64,000 bases of DNA from Labrys sedimenti. Lineage in GTDB: Bacteria > Pseudomonadota > Alphaproteobacteria > Rhizobiales > Labraceae. Where the stretch lies: NCBI RefSeq assembly GCF_034424805.1, contig NZ_JAXOUF010000026.1:6065-70064 (forward strand), read 5' to 3'. Below are positions 18,006 to 26,921 of this stretch, in pieces. How positions within the stretch are numbered: position 1 is the stretch's first letter; each line of letters starts with the position of its first letter. The translations under genes were made by a program, and so were the position numbers. The notes under the pieces are model-generated. The model was not told the DNA's origin. It saw only the letters and a program-made list of their open reading frames with translations, and ran no database searches.

Positions 18006-19117
18006 CAGTTGCCTCCATTTTGAGAAGCGGTGCGGACGCGAACGCCTTCCTGCAGAAGATGAGCGCCGAGCGAAACGACCGGATCCCCCGAGTTCACTCC
18101 GGAGATCATGGCGGTTTCGCTGGTCACGCGCACAAGCTTGACAGGGCGAAAGTGCACGGTCGAAGTGGCACGGTCCAAGACCCAGACACCAGTCTTGCTG
18201 CCATCATCGAGCACGGCACCAAGCGGCACCTCGGCTTCCGGCTGGCTCGCCTGGCTTGCAAGCCGAACGGTTACCGTCGCGCCGAGTGGTGCGGCAGCGG
18301 CCTCGCCGTCGAGCACATAACGGGCCTCGTAGGTGCGAGTCAGGGCATCGGCTGCATCGGACAACTGCCGCAGATGGGCGGCATAGCGCCTTCCATCGGC
18401 TCCATACAAGCCCGCCTCGGCCACCGAGCCGATCGCCGGCCGGATTGTTTCAGGGAGTGCCACCACGGCTTCGCGCGGGCCGGCCTCTGCGATCCGGACC
18501 ACGGCCTGGCCGGCGGATACGACCTGTCCCGGCTCGCCCAGTGTTTCGATCACCATTCCATCCGCATCTGCGACCAGTACGGAGTAGGTCGCCTCGTTCT
18601 CTGCAACCTTCGCTTCCGCTTCTGCCGCAGCCAGCTGGGCCGTGGCTGTGTCCAATGCCGCCTTCGCCTGTTCGTAACGCTGCGGGGTTGTGGCCAGCCC
18701 ACTCTTCACAAGCGCCGCATATCGCTTCTCGTCCGCACTTGCCTGAACCAACACCGCGCGTGCTGCCGCAACAGCGTTGCGCTTTGCCGTCAATGCAAGG
18801 CGAAGGTCCGTTTCGTCGATCCGCATCAGAGGCTGACCGGCCTTCACCTGCTGTCCCGTATTTACCAGCCGTTCCAGGATTTTGCCGGCAACGCGAAAAC
18901 CGAGATTGCTCTGCACCCTAGCGCCGATGAGACCGGTAAAGCTGCGCTCGCTGTCGACCACGGCGCCCGCCGCCGTCACCCTGACCAGAGGCGGCGCCTG
19001 CCGCGGGTCGATCTCGGCCGAAGCCCGGTGAGGACGTGCGACAAGCACGAAGAACCCGGCCGCGGCGACTACTGCGATCAGGGCGCTTCCTCCCAGCAGA
19101 ATGGGTTTGAGTTTCAT
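18005..19117 (-). CDS. RND efflux periplasmic adaptor (membrane fusion protein)
   Basis: A 370-residue HlyD/AcrA-type adaptor linking the RND permease to an outer-membrane channel. The N-terminal signal anchor is KPILLGGSALIAVVAAAGFFV (about residues 4-25). The lipoyl half-motifs flank an alpha-hairpin: GRVQ-type strand NLGFRVAGKILERLVNTG, then QQVKAGQPLMRID, and later VLVADADGMVIETLGEPGQVV. The hairpin (residues about 105-190) is Ala/Glu rich. I chose ATG 19117 because the protein then starts at the signal anchor; the upstream extension runs into the operator. It lacks a lipobox Cys. Confidence 0.93.
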   Translation of the reverse strand: MKLKPILLGGSALIAVVAAAGFFVLVARPHRASAEIDPRQAPPLVRVTAAGAVVDSERSFTGLIGARVQSNLGFRVAGKILERLVNTGQQVKAGQPLMRIDETDLRLALTAKRNAVAAARAVLVQASADEKRYAALVKSGLATTPQRYEQAKAALDTATAQLAAAEAEAKVAENEATYSVLVADADGMVIETLGEPGQVVSAGQAVVRIAEAGPREAVVALPETIRPAIGSVAEAGLYGADGRRYAAHLRQLSDAADALTRTYEARYVLDGEAAAAPLGATVTVRLASQASQPEAEVPLGAVLDDGSKTGVWVLDRATSTVHFRPVKLVRVTSETAMISGVNSGDPVVSLGAHLLQEGVRVRTASQNGGN

Positions 19118-19137
19118 GTCCGTGCCCTCATCGAGAG

Positions 19138-19188
19138 ATAGATTGCATTCGACATCTATAAGTGATATAGATTTCGAATGCAATCTAT
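19138..19188. promoter_or_regulatory. Nested palindromic operator between TetR gene and RND operon
   Basis: A 15-bp perfect inverted repeat (ATAGATTGCATTCGA at 19138-19152 and its complement at 19174-19188) encloses a second dyad (ATCTAT at 19154-19159 and ATAGAT at 19167-19172) with the same centre near 19163. It fills the space between the adaptor start (19117) and the TetR start (19204) and should cover both promoters. TetR-family repressors bind such dyads and usually control both themselves and the pump. Confidence 0.85.
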
Positions 19189-19203
19189 ATGCGAGGATCA
19201 ACG

Positions 19204-19782
19204 ATGCGGGTAAGTCGCGTTCAAGCCGAGGAAAACCGCCAAGCCGTGATCAATGCGTCCGGTCGCCTCTTCCGCGAGCACGGCTTCGACGGCATCGGGC
19301 TCAAGGACCTGATGAAGGGCGCCGGGCTGACGCAAGGCGCCTTTTACAAGCAGTTCGCATCGAAGGAAGACCTGGCGGCACAAGCGTCCAAACGAGCGAT
19401 GGAGAGTGCTGCGCAATTATGGGCCGTCGCAACTGCGGCAAACCCTGACGATCCGCTCGGCGCTGTGCTCGGATTTTACCTCAGCATGGAGCATCGCCAG
19501 GAGAAGATGGATGGCTGTCCGATTGCGGCGCTGGGCTCCGATGCTGCCAGGCAGAGCAGCACGGTGAAGGAAGCATTCGAAACAGGGATAAGGGCCTATC
19601 TCGAAACGCTCGGCACCATGATTTCCGTCACGCCGGGCGAGGAAACCAATGGCAAGGCAATGGCCATTCTTTCCACGATGCTCGGTGCATTGATGCTGTC
19701 TCGCGTGGTCAACGATCCCGAGCTGGCACAAGACTTTCTGACTGCGGCTGAGCGTCAGATCCGCGAAGTCGTCGCCAGTTGA
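19204..19782 (+). CDS. TetR-family repressor of the RND pump
   Basis: A 192-residue TetR/AcrR regulator. The N-terminal HTH (residues about 8-55) reads NRQAVINASGRLFREHGFDG, IGLKDLMKGAGLTQGAFYKQ and FASKEDLA, and is canonical. The C-terminal ligand domain contains HRQEKMDGCPIAAL, the pattern of the TetR_C subgroup with a conserved Cys-Pro. I chose the second ATG (19204) because GAGG lies at proper distance before it; an upstream ATG at 19189 lies next to the operator. The gene is divergent from the efflux operon and shares the nested palindrome, so local, ligand-relieved repression is the likely role. Confidence 0.92.
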   Translation: MRVSRVQAEENRQAVINASGRLFREHGFDGIGLKDLMKGAGLTQGAFYKQFASKEDLAAQASKRAMESAAQLWAVATAANPDDPLGAVLGFYLSMEHRQEKMDGCPIAALGSDAARQSSTVKEAFETGIRAYLETLGTMISVTPGEETNGKAMAILSTMLGALMLSRVVNDPELAQDFLTAAERQIREVVAS

Positions 19783-20273
19783 ACGATGACGGAGACCGCT
19801 GAACCGGCCGCTTCCCTGGAAATCATCCAACAGAGATTGCCGATCTTGGAATTGAGCCGTCGGTCGGTCACGGACGGCGACAGGTTGGCGGGCACGGTCG
19901 GATCCATGAATTGCCGCACGCATTGTGCAAGCGCCGGTTGAAGCGAACGGAAAGGGTGAGAACGTTTGCGACGCATGGAATATGTGTCAACGGACGCCGG
20001 AGTGTGCAGAACCTGTTGGCAACGCGTGGGTTGAGGCCTGACGCAAACGAAAAAACCACCAAAATCAGATTAATGCATTGATATTATTATTAATTTCCTG
20101 TTGCAGGGGCAGGCAATCGCCGGTGCCGACATTCCTTGCGAGTGTCCGTGTAGACGGATGACCTCTGAATTTACCCTGAAATTGGTTGCAACCTGCTAAC
20201 TGAAGCAAGAAGACACGGGCCTTCGAACCCTGGCCGCCATCTTTCGCCTGCTGCAGCTGAAACTCGCAATTCA
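19783..20273. other. Intergenic stretch, no gene recognised
   Basis: About 490 bases between the convergently placed TetR gene and enolase-superfamily gene. I see no family motif, RNA gene or clear terminator. Around 20045-20100 it is A+T rich. Confidence 0.5.
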
Positions 20274-21377
20274 TCATCCATAACTGGCAACCGGCGAACC
20301 AAACATGCCTGGTTCCGGTTTGACGCCGAGGCCAGGTCGCTGCGGAACGGCGATGTGCCCTTCGACAATCTTCACCGGGTTCACACTGTCGTAGTGGCCG
20401 TCAATATATTCCTGGGCGATCCAGGCCCCTTCGCAGCGGCGTGGTTCGACCGTCGACGCCAGATGCGTACACGCCGCCGCGATGATGTCGCCGCCCCAGG
20501 CATCGTCGCAGGTGTGGGGCAAGGAGCGGATGGCGCACATGTCGCGCACGGTGGTCATCTTGGTCAGGCCGCCGAGCCGGGTCACCTTGAAACCGAAGCC
20601 GTCGGCTATGCCCAGGGAAATCGCCCGCAGCACGGCATTCTGATCCTCGGTGCTTTCGTCGAGATAGACCGGATGGTTGACCCGCCCCTTCAAGGTCGCG
20701 ATCTCTTCCACGGTATTGCATGGCTGTTCGAGCACGAGGGGGATGGACTGGCACAGATGGCTGATCTGCATGGCGGCAGCTACGGTCATACCGCGATTGC
20801 CGTCGACGGCGATGCGAGCCTTGTAGCCGACCGCCTCCCAGACCTTGCGGACCGTGGCGACGTCCTGCTCGAGGCTGCGGCCGCCGATCTTGATCTGAAG
20901 GCGGGGATAGCCCGCCCTGACCTTGTCGGCGGCAATCCGCGCGGTTTCGTCGGGCTCGCCGACGATCAGGGAGTAGTAGCTCTCGACGCGGTCCGTCAGG
21001 GTACCGCCGAGCAGCGTCGAAACCGGAACGCCGAGCCGCTGGCCGAGGAGGTCGAGGAAAGCGATGTCGAGCGCAGCCTTGGCATAGCCATGCCCGTTCA
21101 GGCGCTCGTCCATGCGCCTTGCGAGCAGTCGGATGGATTGCACCTGCTGGCCGATCAGGCCGGGAGCGATCTCGGCGATCGCAGCACGGGCGCCAAGGGC
21201 ATGCTGGGGCTGATAGACCGGGCCGATGGGGCATGTCTCACCCCAGCCGGTTAGCCCATCATCGGTCACGACTTCCACCAGCGTGGAGTCGAGCGCTTGA
21301 ACGTCATCGCTTGCCATCCGGTAGACACCGCCCTTGACGGGCAGGAGGACTTTATAGACGTTGATGGTCTTGATGCG
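20274..21377 (-). CDS. Enolase-superfamily racemase/dehydratase (hydroxyproline-betaine epimerase-like)
   Basis: A mandelate racemase/muconate lactonizing enzyme of about 367 residues, reading RIKTINVYKVLLPVKGG from the ATG at 21377 (an upstream ATG at 21392 is possible). Barrel motifs are LQIKIGG (catalytic Lys on one face; the first Lys of the usual KxK is Gln), AVDGNRG, LEQP, YLDEST and GFKVTRLGG (Lys on the other face). Lysines on both faces fit a 1,1-proton-transfer epimerase or a cis-3-hydroxyproline dehydratase. This Q-x-K pattern recalls the group that includes HpbD, the 4-hydroxyproline betaine 2-epimerase. It lies next to an MttB-type gene and near a quaternary-amine importer, which supports a betaine or proline-analogue substrate. 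Exact reaction uncertain. Confidence 0.82.
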   Translation of the reverse strand, partial: RIKTINVYKVLLPVKGGVYRMASDDVQALDSTLVEVVTDDGLTGWGETCPIGPVYQPQHALGARAAIAEIAPGLIGQQVQSIRLLARRMDERLNGHGYAKAALDIAFLDLLGQRLGVPVSTLLGGTLTDRVESYYSLIVGEPDETARIAADKVRAGYPRLQIKIGGRSLEQDVATVRKVWEAVGYKARIAVDGNRGMTVAAAMQISHLCQSIPLVLEQPCNTVEEIATLKGRVNHPVYLDESTEDQNAVLRAISLGIADGFGFKVTRLGGLTKMTTVRDMCAIRSLPHTCDDAWGGDIIAAACTHLASTVEPRRCEGAWIAQEYIDGHYDSVNPVKIVEGHIAVPQRPGLGVKPEPGMFGSPVASYG

Positions 21378-21388
21378 CATTGTCGGGC

Positions 21389-22939
21389 TCAATATTCGTC
21401 GTTCAGGGCGTCGACGGCAGGAATTTCGCGCGAGCGGCGTGCAATATAGGCGCGCAGTTCTTCATCCCTTGCCTGGTCGAGCACGGGCTCCTGATAGTCG
21501 GCCAACAGGTGCCTGGCGTGTTCGAGCGCCCGGCGATTGATGTCCTTCTCGCCTTCGGCCTTCCATTGCTCGATCGAATTGTTGTCGAAGAGCTTGGGAA
21601 TGAAGAAGGCCGTCTGGAAATTGGCCTGCGTGTGCGGATGGCCGAGATAGTGTCCGCCCGGCCCGACATCCCTCACGGCTTGCAGGGCTTCCTCGAAATC
21701 ACCCCATTGGATGCCCTGCGTCATGCGGTAGCCCATGGCGCAGACTTCGGCATCCACCACGAACTTGGCCATCGAGCAATGCATGCCGGCCTCGTTCCAG
21801 CCGGCCGAGTGCCAGATATAGTTGGCGCCCGACATGAGGACCGCCATCATGGTCATGGCGCTTTCATACCCGGCCTGGGCGTCGAAGACCTTGGCCCCGC
21901 CGAGCAGGTTCGACGTGCGCCAGGGAATATTGTAGCGCCGTGCCATCTGCCCGATCATGAAGTTCATCAGCGAGATCTCGGGCGTGCCGGCCATCGGCGC
22001 TCCCGACTGCATCGAAACCGTCGACAGATAATGCCCGTAGATCGCCGGGCAGCCCTTGCGGATCACCTGGGTATAGGCGAGTGCCGAGAGCGCCTCGGCA
22101 TTGAGCTGGGCGACCGCGGCGGCCGTCGACGCCGGCGTATTCGCACCGCCCAGAACGAAGGGCGAGCAGAGCACGGGCTGGTTTCGCCGGCAGAATGCGC
22201 GCATCGCGCCGAGCATGACCTGGTCCCATACCAGCGGCGAGTTGCCGTTGCAGTTGCCGGTCGTCACCGCATGATTTTCCAGGAAACCGGGCCCGAACAG
22301 GATATCGCACATGTCGAGCACGTCCTCGGCATTCCTGGCCGAGGTGGTCATTCCCATGAAGATCTTGTCGGAATGCTTCATCGACGAATAGGTAATGTGG
22401 AGATGGCGGTGCGCGACGACGATGTCCATCGGCTCGACGATGTGGTGCGCCGATGAATGCAGCGCCGGCATCATGTGGGCAAGCTTATGAAAGGTGCCGA
22501 GATCCTCGAGTGTCGGCAACCGCCTGACATCGTCGAGGTCACGCAGATACGGCGCGCCGGTCATCGGCACGAAGATGGAATTGGGCCCGCCGAGCTCCAC
22601 GTTCTTGGCCGGGTTCCGCGCATGATAGGTGATATCGCGCGGAATGGTGCTGATCAGATCCATCACCAGATCGCGGTCTAGATGAACGCGCTCGCCTCGA
22701 ACATCCGCCCCCGCTCTTTTCCAGTCTTCGAGAGCGATGGGATCGCGAAACACCACCCCGATATCCTCAAGAATGGCCAGGGACGCCTGGTGGATGCGCT
22801 CGACCTGATCGGCATCCATCGGCTCGACCACGGGCAAGGCACGTTTGAGGGTCGGGAGCATGTCGACCTTGGGGGCCATTCGGATGGCGCGGCGGGCATC
22901 GCGCCCGCTCCTTCGAGTTGTGCTCTCCTGAATGGTCAC
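21389..22939 (-). CDS. MttB-family (trimethylamine methyltransferase-like) protein, non-pyrrolysine
   Basis: About 516 residues, the usual length for MttB-superfamily proteins. Family-typical stretches include QASLAILEDIGVVFRDP, MTGAPYLRDLDD, SDKIFMGMTTSARNAED, TTGNCNGNSPLVWD, PVLCSPFVLGGANTP and MSGANYIWHSAGWNEAG. There is no in-frame amber codon, so it belongs to the non-pyrrolysine branch, whose characterised members demethylate glycine betaine, proline betaine or carnitine onto a corrinoid protein. I prefer GTG 22939 with GGAGG upstream over ATG 22963. The downstream enolase-superfamily gene is almost contiguous. No corrinoid protein gene is in the window. Confidence 0.88.
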   Translation of the reverse strand: MTIQESTTRRSGRDARRAIRMAPKVDMLPTLKRALPVVEPMDADQVERIHQASLAILEDIGVVFRDPIALEDWKRAGADVRGERVHLDRDLVMDLISTIPRDITYHARNPAKNVELGGPNSIFVPMTGAPYLRDLDDVRRLPTLEDLGTFHKLAHMMPALHSSAHHIVEPMDIVVAHRHLHITYSSMKHSDKIFMGMTTSARNAEDVLDMCDILFGPGFLENHAVTTGNCNGNSPLVWDQVMLGAMRAFCRRNQPVLCSPFVLGGANTPASTAAAVAQLNAEALSALAYTQVIRKGCPAIYGHYLSTVSMQSGAPMAGTPEISLMNFMIGQMARRYNIPWRTSNLLGGAKVFDAQAGYESAMTMMAVLMSGANYIWHSAGWNEAGMHCSMAKFVVDAEVCAMGYRMTQGIQWGDFEEALQAVRDVGPGGHYLGHPHTQANFQTAFFIPKLFDNNSIEQWKAEGEKDINRRALEHARHLLADYQEPVLDQARDEELRAYIARRSREIPAVDALNDEY

Positions 22940-22978
22940 GCTCGCCTCCGCTTGTCTTAACATTACTGCGGCTAAGGC

Positions 22979-23007
22979 CTTGCAGTTACTGGGACTATTG
23001 CTGCAAG
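22979..23007. promoter_or_regulatory. Candidate LysR binding site
   Basis: Inverted repeat CTTGCAG (22979-22985) and CTGCAAG (23001-23007) separated by 15 bases, in the divergent control region between the MttB-family gene and the LysR gene. Its position and half-site spacing suit a LysR-type activator site, though the sequence alone does not prove it. Confidence 0.5.
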
Positions 23008-23094
23008 CTAGGGCAATGTCCTAATGCAAAAGTCTCACGCGCGTGTTGACTTAATTGCTGCCCTATTCGATCTTGGAAAGAAGCTCGGCTCAGC

Positions 23095-24012
23095 ATGGTC
23101 CGCCGCTATTACGATCTGCCCTCGCTCACCACTCTGGCGGTTTTCGAGGCCTCCGCACGGCATCTCTCGTTCAAGCTCGCCGCCCGCGAGCTCAACGTCA
23201 CGCCCGGCGCGGTCAGCCGGCAGATCAAGGCGATCGAGGACGAATTGGGTGTGCCGCTCTTTGCGCGCCTCGGCACCGGCGTGGCGCTGACGAGCGCGGG
23301 CGAGGATCTCTACGGGGTGCTCTCCAACAGCTTTTCGCGCGCTGCCGAGGTCGTGCGGACAATCAAACAGGGAGACCGGTCGAGGAACGTCACCATTGCC
23401 TGCACCGATGCCTTCGCCACGATGTGGCTGGTGCCTCGCATGCGCGGCTTCTGGCAGCGCTACCCGGAGATCACCGTCGACCATCTCATCTCCGACAATC
23501 CGCGCGATTTGCGTCGAGCAGAGGTCGAGTTGCGGGTGCGCTACGGCCTTGGCTCCTGGGCGGACGAGACGGCCGAGCTTTTGTTCGACGACACCATCTA
23601 TCCGGTCTGCGGCCGAGGTTTCGCCGCCGAGCATCGGGATGCAACCGCCGAAACGCTGGCCGAACTGCCTCTCGTTCACGTGGATTGGGTCGATCCGGAA
23701 TGGTCGGATTGGGATGAGGTTCTACGCCGCTCCAACATTCCGCACGGTCCCTTGAGAGGCCGGCGCTACGGGAAGTTCAGTGTCGCGCTTCAGGCCACCC
23801 AGGCCGACCAGGGTGTCGCCGTAGGGTGGCATCGGCTGGTACGGTCCCTGGTCGAGAAGGGGCGGCTCACGCGCCTGACCGACCTCGAAATTCCGGCACC
23901 GGGTGGCTATTACCTGACCTGGAACGACAACAGGGTGCTGAGCCCGGCGGCCGAAACCCTTCGCAGCTGGCTGAGAGAGATCGCCGAGAGCGAACGGCAA
24001 GCCTTCAACTGA
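23095..24012 (+). CDS. LysR-family regulator (GcvA-like)
   Basis: A 305-residue LysR-type regulator. Its N-terminus LPSLTTLAVFEASARHLSF and KLAARELNVTPGAVSRQIKA is the GcvA-type winged HTH (residues 8-66). A co-inducer domain of two lobes follows (VTIACTDAFATMWLVPRMRG, GVAVGWHRLVRSLVEKGRL). It is divergent from the MttB/epimerase operon and converges on the oxidoreductase gene behind it, so it most likely activates the betaine-type catabolic genes in response to substrate. The inducer is unknown. Confidence 0.93.
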   Translation: MVRRYYDLPSLTTLAVFEASARHLSFKLAARELNVTPGAVSRQIKAIEDELGVPLFARLGTGVALTSAGEDLYGVLSNSFSRAAEVVRTIKQGDRSRNVTIACTDAFATMWLVPRMRGFWQRYPEITVDHLISDNPRDLRRAEVELRVRYGLGSWADETAELLFDDTIYPVCGRGFAAEHRDATAETLAELPLVHVDWVDPEWSDWDEVLRRSNIPHGPLRGRRYGKFSVALQATQADQGVAVGWHRLVRSLVEKGRLTRLTDLEIPAPGGYYLTWNDNRVLSPAAETLRSWLREIAESERQAFN

Positions 24013-24059
24013 ACGCGTGCCCGACAGGCAGAATGCGTTTCACCCCGGGCTTTGTTCCC

Positions 24060-25382
24060 TCACATTTCTCGCCCCGCCCGCTTTTGCAGCCACCACAGCT
24101 TCGCCGTCGCTCCAAGGGACATGAACGGTTCGGGATAGAGCTTCCGGGGGACGGGTCCCGACAGCGCTTCCTCTACCATCATCTCTCCGCTGCCCGCCGC
24201 CAGGTCGGCGATGAGCTTGCCATAGAGCGTGCCCTTGACCGTTCCCAGCCCGTTGCAGCAGCAGCCCGAATAGATGCCCTGCTCGACCTCGCCGAAGGCC
24301 GGCGCACTGTTGAGGGACAGGCACAGATGCCCGGCCCAGCGAAACTCGGCCTGCACGCCGGGCAGCATCGGGAACCGCTCGTCGAAGGAGCGGTCATGCG
24401 CCTTGCCGAAATTTTTGACCAATCCATCCGAAACCTGCATCGCGGGATTGTAGGTGCAGGAATTCCGCACCACGATCCGGTCTCCGAAGCGCCGGACGGT
24501 CGACCCGAGCGGATCGGCCGGGATGAGGCCCCAATAGTTCTCGCCGCCGAGCTTCGCTATCTGCGCCGAGGTCAGCTTTTGCGACATGCTCGCATAGAGG
24601 AAGATGTGCATGAGACGGCGGCGAAAGAAGCCGAAGCTTTCGACCTGCCCATTCACCGTCAGGATGATGCGGGGCGCCTCGACCTCTCCCTGAGGCGTCG
24701 ACACCGTATGCGTCGTCCCGCTCCTGATCGAGACGACCGGCGAATTCTCGAAGATCTCGACCTTTTCGGCGAGGCCGTGGGCGACACCGCGAATATAGGC
24801 GGCCGGCTGTATCATCACCGTGCCCGGTGTAAACGTGCCCCCGGCATAGTAGGAGGTTCCGGTCACGCGGCGCAAATCGTCGGCGCTCAGTTTTTCGAAC
24901 GGCTCGCCGAGGCTGGACAAATGCTGCTCGAACTCCGCAAGGACCCGCTGGCCTCGTGCCGTGGCGGCGCCATGATATTTGCCGGCCCGAATGAAATGAG
25001 GCTCCAGCCCGTATTCCGCGGCAGCGCCGGCTGCGAACTCGATGGCGGCCCGGTTCATTCGGATCTGCTTGATGTCGTGGTCGCGGCCGCCCGCGTAATT
25101 ATCGCTCGCAAGTTCGTGCGGCAGGTCGATCATGAAGCCTGAATTGCGGCCTGCGGCACCCCAACCGATTCTCTGCGCATCGAGAACGACAATGCGGGAG
25201 CCGGGTTGCAGCTGGGTCAGGCGGCGTGCGGCTGCCATGCCGGCAAAGCCCCCGCCGATGACGACCCAGTCGGCCGTGCGCTTTCCCTCCAGGACGCGCG
25301 GGGGTGCCGGTTTTGGCAGGAGTTCGTACCAGCCCGATCCGGCCAGGTCAGCCGGCGTCCTGATCGCAGTGTGGATAGCCAT
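24060..25382 (-). CDS. FAD-dependent amine/amino-acid oxidoreductase (DAO family, PuuB-like)
   Basis: A 440-residue DAO-family flavoprotein. The dinucleotide-binding motif ADWVVIGGGFAGMAAARRL is near residues 38-57, followed by VVLDAQRIGWGAAGRNSGF, typical of gamma-glutamylputrescine oxidase and sarcosine oxidase-like enzymes. The C-terminal GIYSGCCCNGLGTVKGTL is the FAD-proximal loop. Such enzymes oxidise secondary amines, N-methyl or D-amino acids. In this cluster it could remove an N-methyl group or oxidise D-hydroxyproline (inference). The ATG at 25382 and a TTG two codons upstream are both possible. It lies 12 bases after the aldehyde dehydrogenase gene. Confidence 0.9.
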   Translation of the reverse strand: MAIHTAIRTPADLAGSGWYELLPKPAPPRVLEGKRTADWVVIGGGFAGMAAARRLTQLQPGSRIVVLDAQRIGWGAAGRNSGFMIDLPHELASDNYAGGRDHDIKQIRMNRAAIEFAAGAAAEYGLEPHFIRAGKYHGAATARGQRVLAEFEQHLSSLGEPFEKLSADDLRRVTGTSYYAGGTFTPGTVMIQPAAYIRGVAHGLAEKVEIFENSPVVSIRSGTTHTVSTPQGEVEAPRIILTVNGQVESFGFFRRRLMHIFLYASMSQKLTSAQIAKLGGENYWGLIPADPLGSTVRRFGDRIVVRNSCTYNPAMQVSDGLVKNFGKAHDRSFDERFPMLPGVQAEFRWAGHLCLSLNSAPAFGEVEQGIYSGCCCNGLGTVKGTLYGKLIADLAAGSGEMMVEEALSGPVPRKLYPEPFMSLGATAKLWWLQKRAGREM

Positions 25383-25394
25383 GGCCAAGCCGGT

Positions 25395-26921
25395 TCAGTC
25401 GAGCGTCTTGGTCGTGCGGGGGTCAGAGATATCGGCCCAGATTGTCTTCAGCTCCGTGTACTGGTCATGGGCGTGCAGGGACTTGTCGCGGCCGCCAAAG
25501 CCGGATTGCTTGAAACCGCCGAACGGCGTGGTGATGTCACCCTCGCCATAGCAGTTGATGGTCACGGTGCCGGCACGGATATCGCGCGCCATGCGATGGG
25601 CCTGGCCGAGATTGGCAGAGAAGACCGAGGCGGCAAGACCATACGGGGTGTCGTTGGCGACACGTACCGCCTCGTCGGCGCTCGCCACCGTGATGATCGA
25701 CAGGACGGGGCCGAAGATCTCCTCCCTGGCGATCACCATGCTCGGTTTGACGTCGTCGAAGATGGTCGGCTCGATGAAATAGCCCTTGCCGATCTTGCAG
25801 GCTTCGCCCCCAGCGATGATTTTCGCGCCCTCGGCCTTGCCCTTCCTGATGTAGTCCATGATCGTCTCGAACTGTTCCTTCGAGACGATCGCGCCGAGCC
25901 GGTTGGCCGGATCGAGCGGGTCGCCAAGCGGCCAGTCCCTCAATTTGGCGATGATCTGCTCGACGAGCGCGTCCTTGACCTTTTCATGCACGATGAGCCT
26001 GGAATTGGACGAGCAGTTCTCGCCCATGTTCCAGAACACGGCCTGGGTCGCTTGCTGGGCCACGACATCGAGGCACTCGGCATCGTCCATGACGATGCAG
26101 GGGTTCTTGCCCCCGCATTCGAGCACGATGCGCTTCAGATTGCTCTTGGCCGAATATTCGAGGAACTTACGTCCGATATCGGTGGAGCCGGTGAACGCGA
26201 CCATGTCGATGTCGGGATGCAGGCCAAGCGCTTGGCCCGTCACCTCGCCGGGCCCGGGCAGGATCTGCAAGACACCGCTCGGCAAGCCGGCCTGGTGGGC
26301 GAGCTCGGCCATGCGCAGTGCCGACATGTTGGTCTGCTCGGCCGGTTTGACGATGACGGAGTTGCCGGTGGCGAGCGCCGGCCCGATCTTCCAGGCCAGC
26401 ATCAGGATCGGGAAATTCCAAGGCAGCACGCAGGCGACCACGCCAAGCGGCTGGCGCACGATCATCGAGACCACGTTGTCGCCCGAAGGCGAGGTCTGGC
26501 CATAGACCTTGTCGGCGGCCTCGGCATGCCATTCCAGGCAATGCAGGGCCTCGGGAATATCGATCGTCTCGACGTCGAAGATCGGTTTGCCGCTCTCCAG
26601 CGTCTCGATGACGGCCAATTCGTGGGCGTTGTCCCGCAGCAGCTTGACGAAGCGCTTGAGCACGCTCTTGCGCTCGCTGGGGTGGGCCCGCGACCAGGTG
26701 CCGGCCTCGAAGACCCCGCGTGCCTTCTCGACGGCGAGGTCCACGTCAGCCTTGCCACAGCTGGCGATCCTTGCGAGACGCTCGCCCGTGGCCGGATTGA
26801 TGGAATCGAAGGTATCCGCGGACAGAGCCGGCCGCGCCTTGCCGTCGATCACCGCATTGGTCGGCAGCGGCAGGCTCTGGGCCAGGGCCGCGTACTCATC
26901 ACGCGTTAAGAGCAACGACAT
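25395..26921 (-). CDS. Aldehyde dehydrogenase (NAD-dependent, semialdehyde-type)
   Basis: A 508-residue aldehyde dehydrogenase with all catalytic features: PWNFPILMLAWKIGPALATG, VAFTGSTDIGRKFLEYSA, the general base in ECGGKNP (about residue 265) and the nucleophile in GENCSSNSRL (about residue 302), then EEIFGPVLSI and PFGGFKQSGFGG. It is closest in pattern to PuuC/gamma-aminobutyraldehyde-type enzymes. In the neighbourhood it would oxidise the (semi)aldehyde made by the oxidase or by the DHDPS-family lyase, for example alpha-ketoglutarate semialdehyde if the pathway is that of hydroxyproline. The start at ATG 26921 overlaps the previous gene by 23 bases. Confidence 0.93.
   Translation of the reverse strand: MSLLLTRDEYAALAQSLPLPTNAVIDGKARPALSADTFDSINPATGERLARIASCGKADVDLAVEKARGVFEAGTWSRAHPSERKSVLKRFVKLLRDNAHELAVIETLESGKPIFDVETIDIPEALHCLEWHAEAADKVYGQTSPSGDNVVSMIVRQPLGVVACVLPWNFPILMLAWKIGPALATGNSVIVKPAEQTNMSALRMAELAHQAGLPSGVLQILPGPGEVTGQALGLHPDIDMVAFTGSTDIGRKFLEYSAKSNLKRIVLECGGKNPCIVMDDAECLDVVAQQATQAVFWNMGENCSSNSRLIVHEKVKDALVEQIIAKLRDWPLGDPLDPANRLGAIVSKEQFETIMDYIRKGKAEGAKIIAGGEACKIGKGYFIEPTIFDDVKPSMVIAREEIFGPVLSIITVASADEAVRVANDTPYGLAASVFSANLGQAHRMARDIRAGTVTINCYGEGDITTPFGGFKQSGFGGRDKSLHAHDQYTELKTIWADISDPRTTKTLD

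Noticed and set aside
16110..18023. Long plus-strand open frame (637 codons) opposite the RND permease gene
   Set aside because: It is antisense to a clear RND transporter, is rich in Arg, His and Asp, has no family motif and no ribosome binding site.
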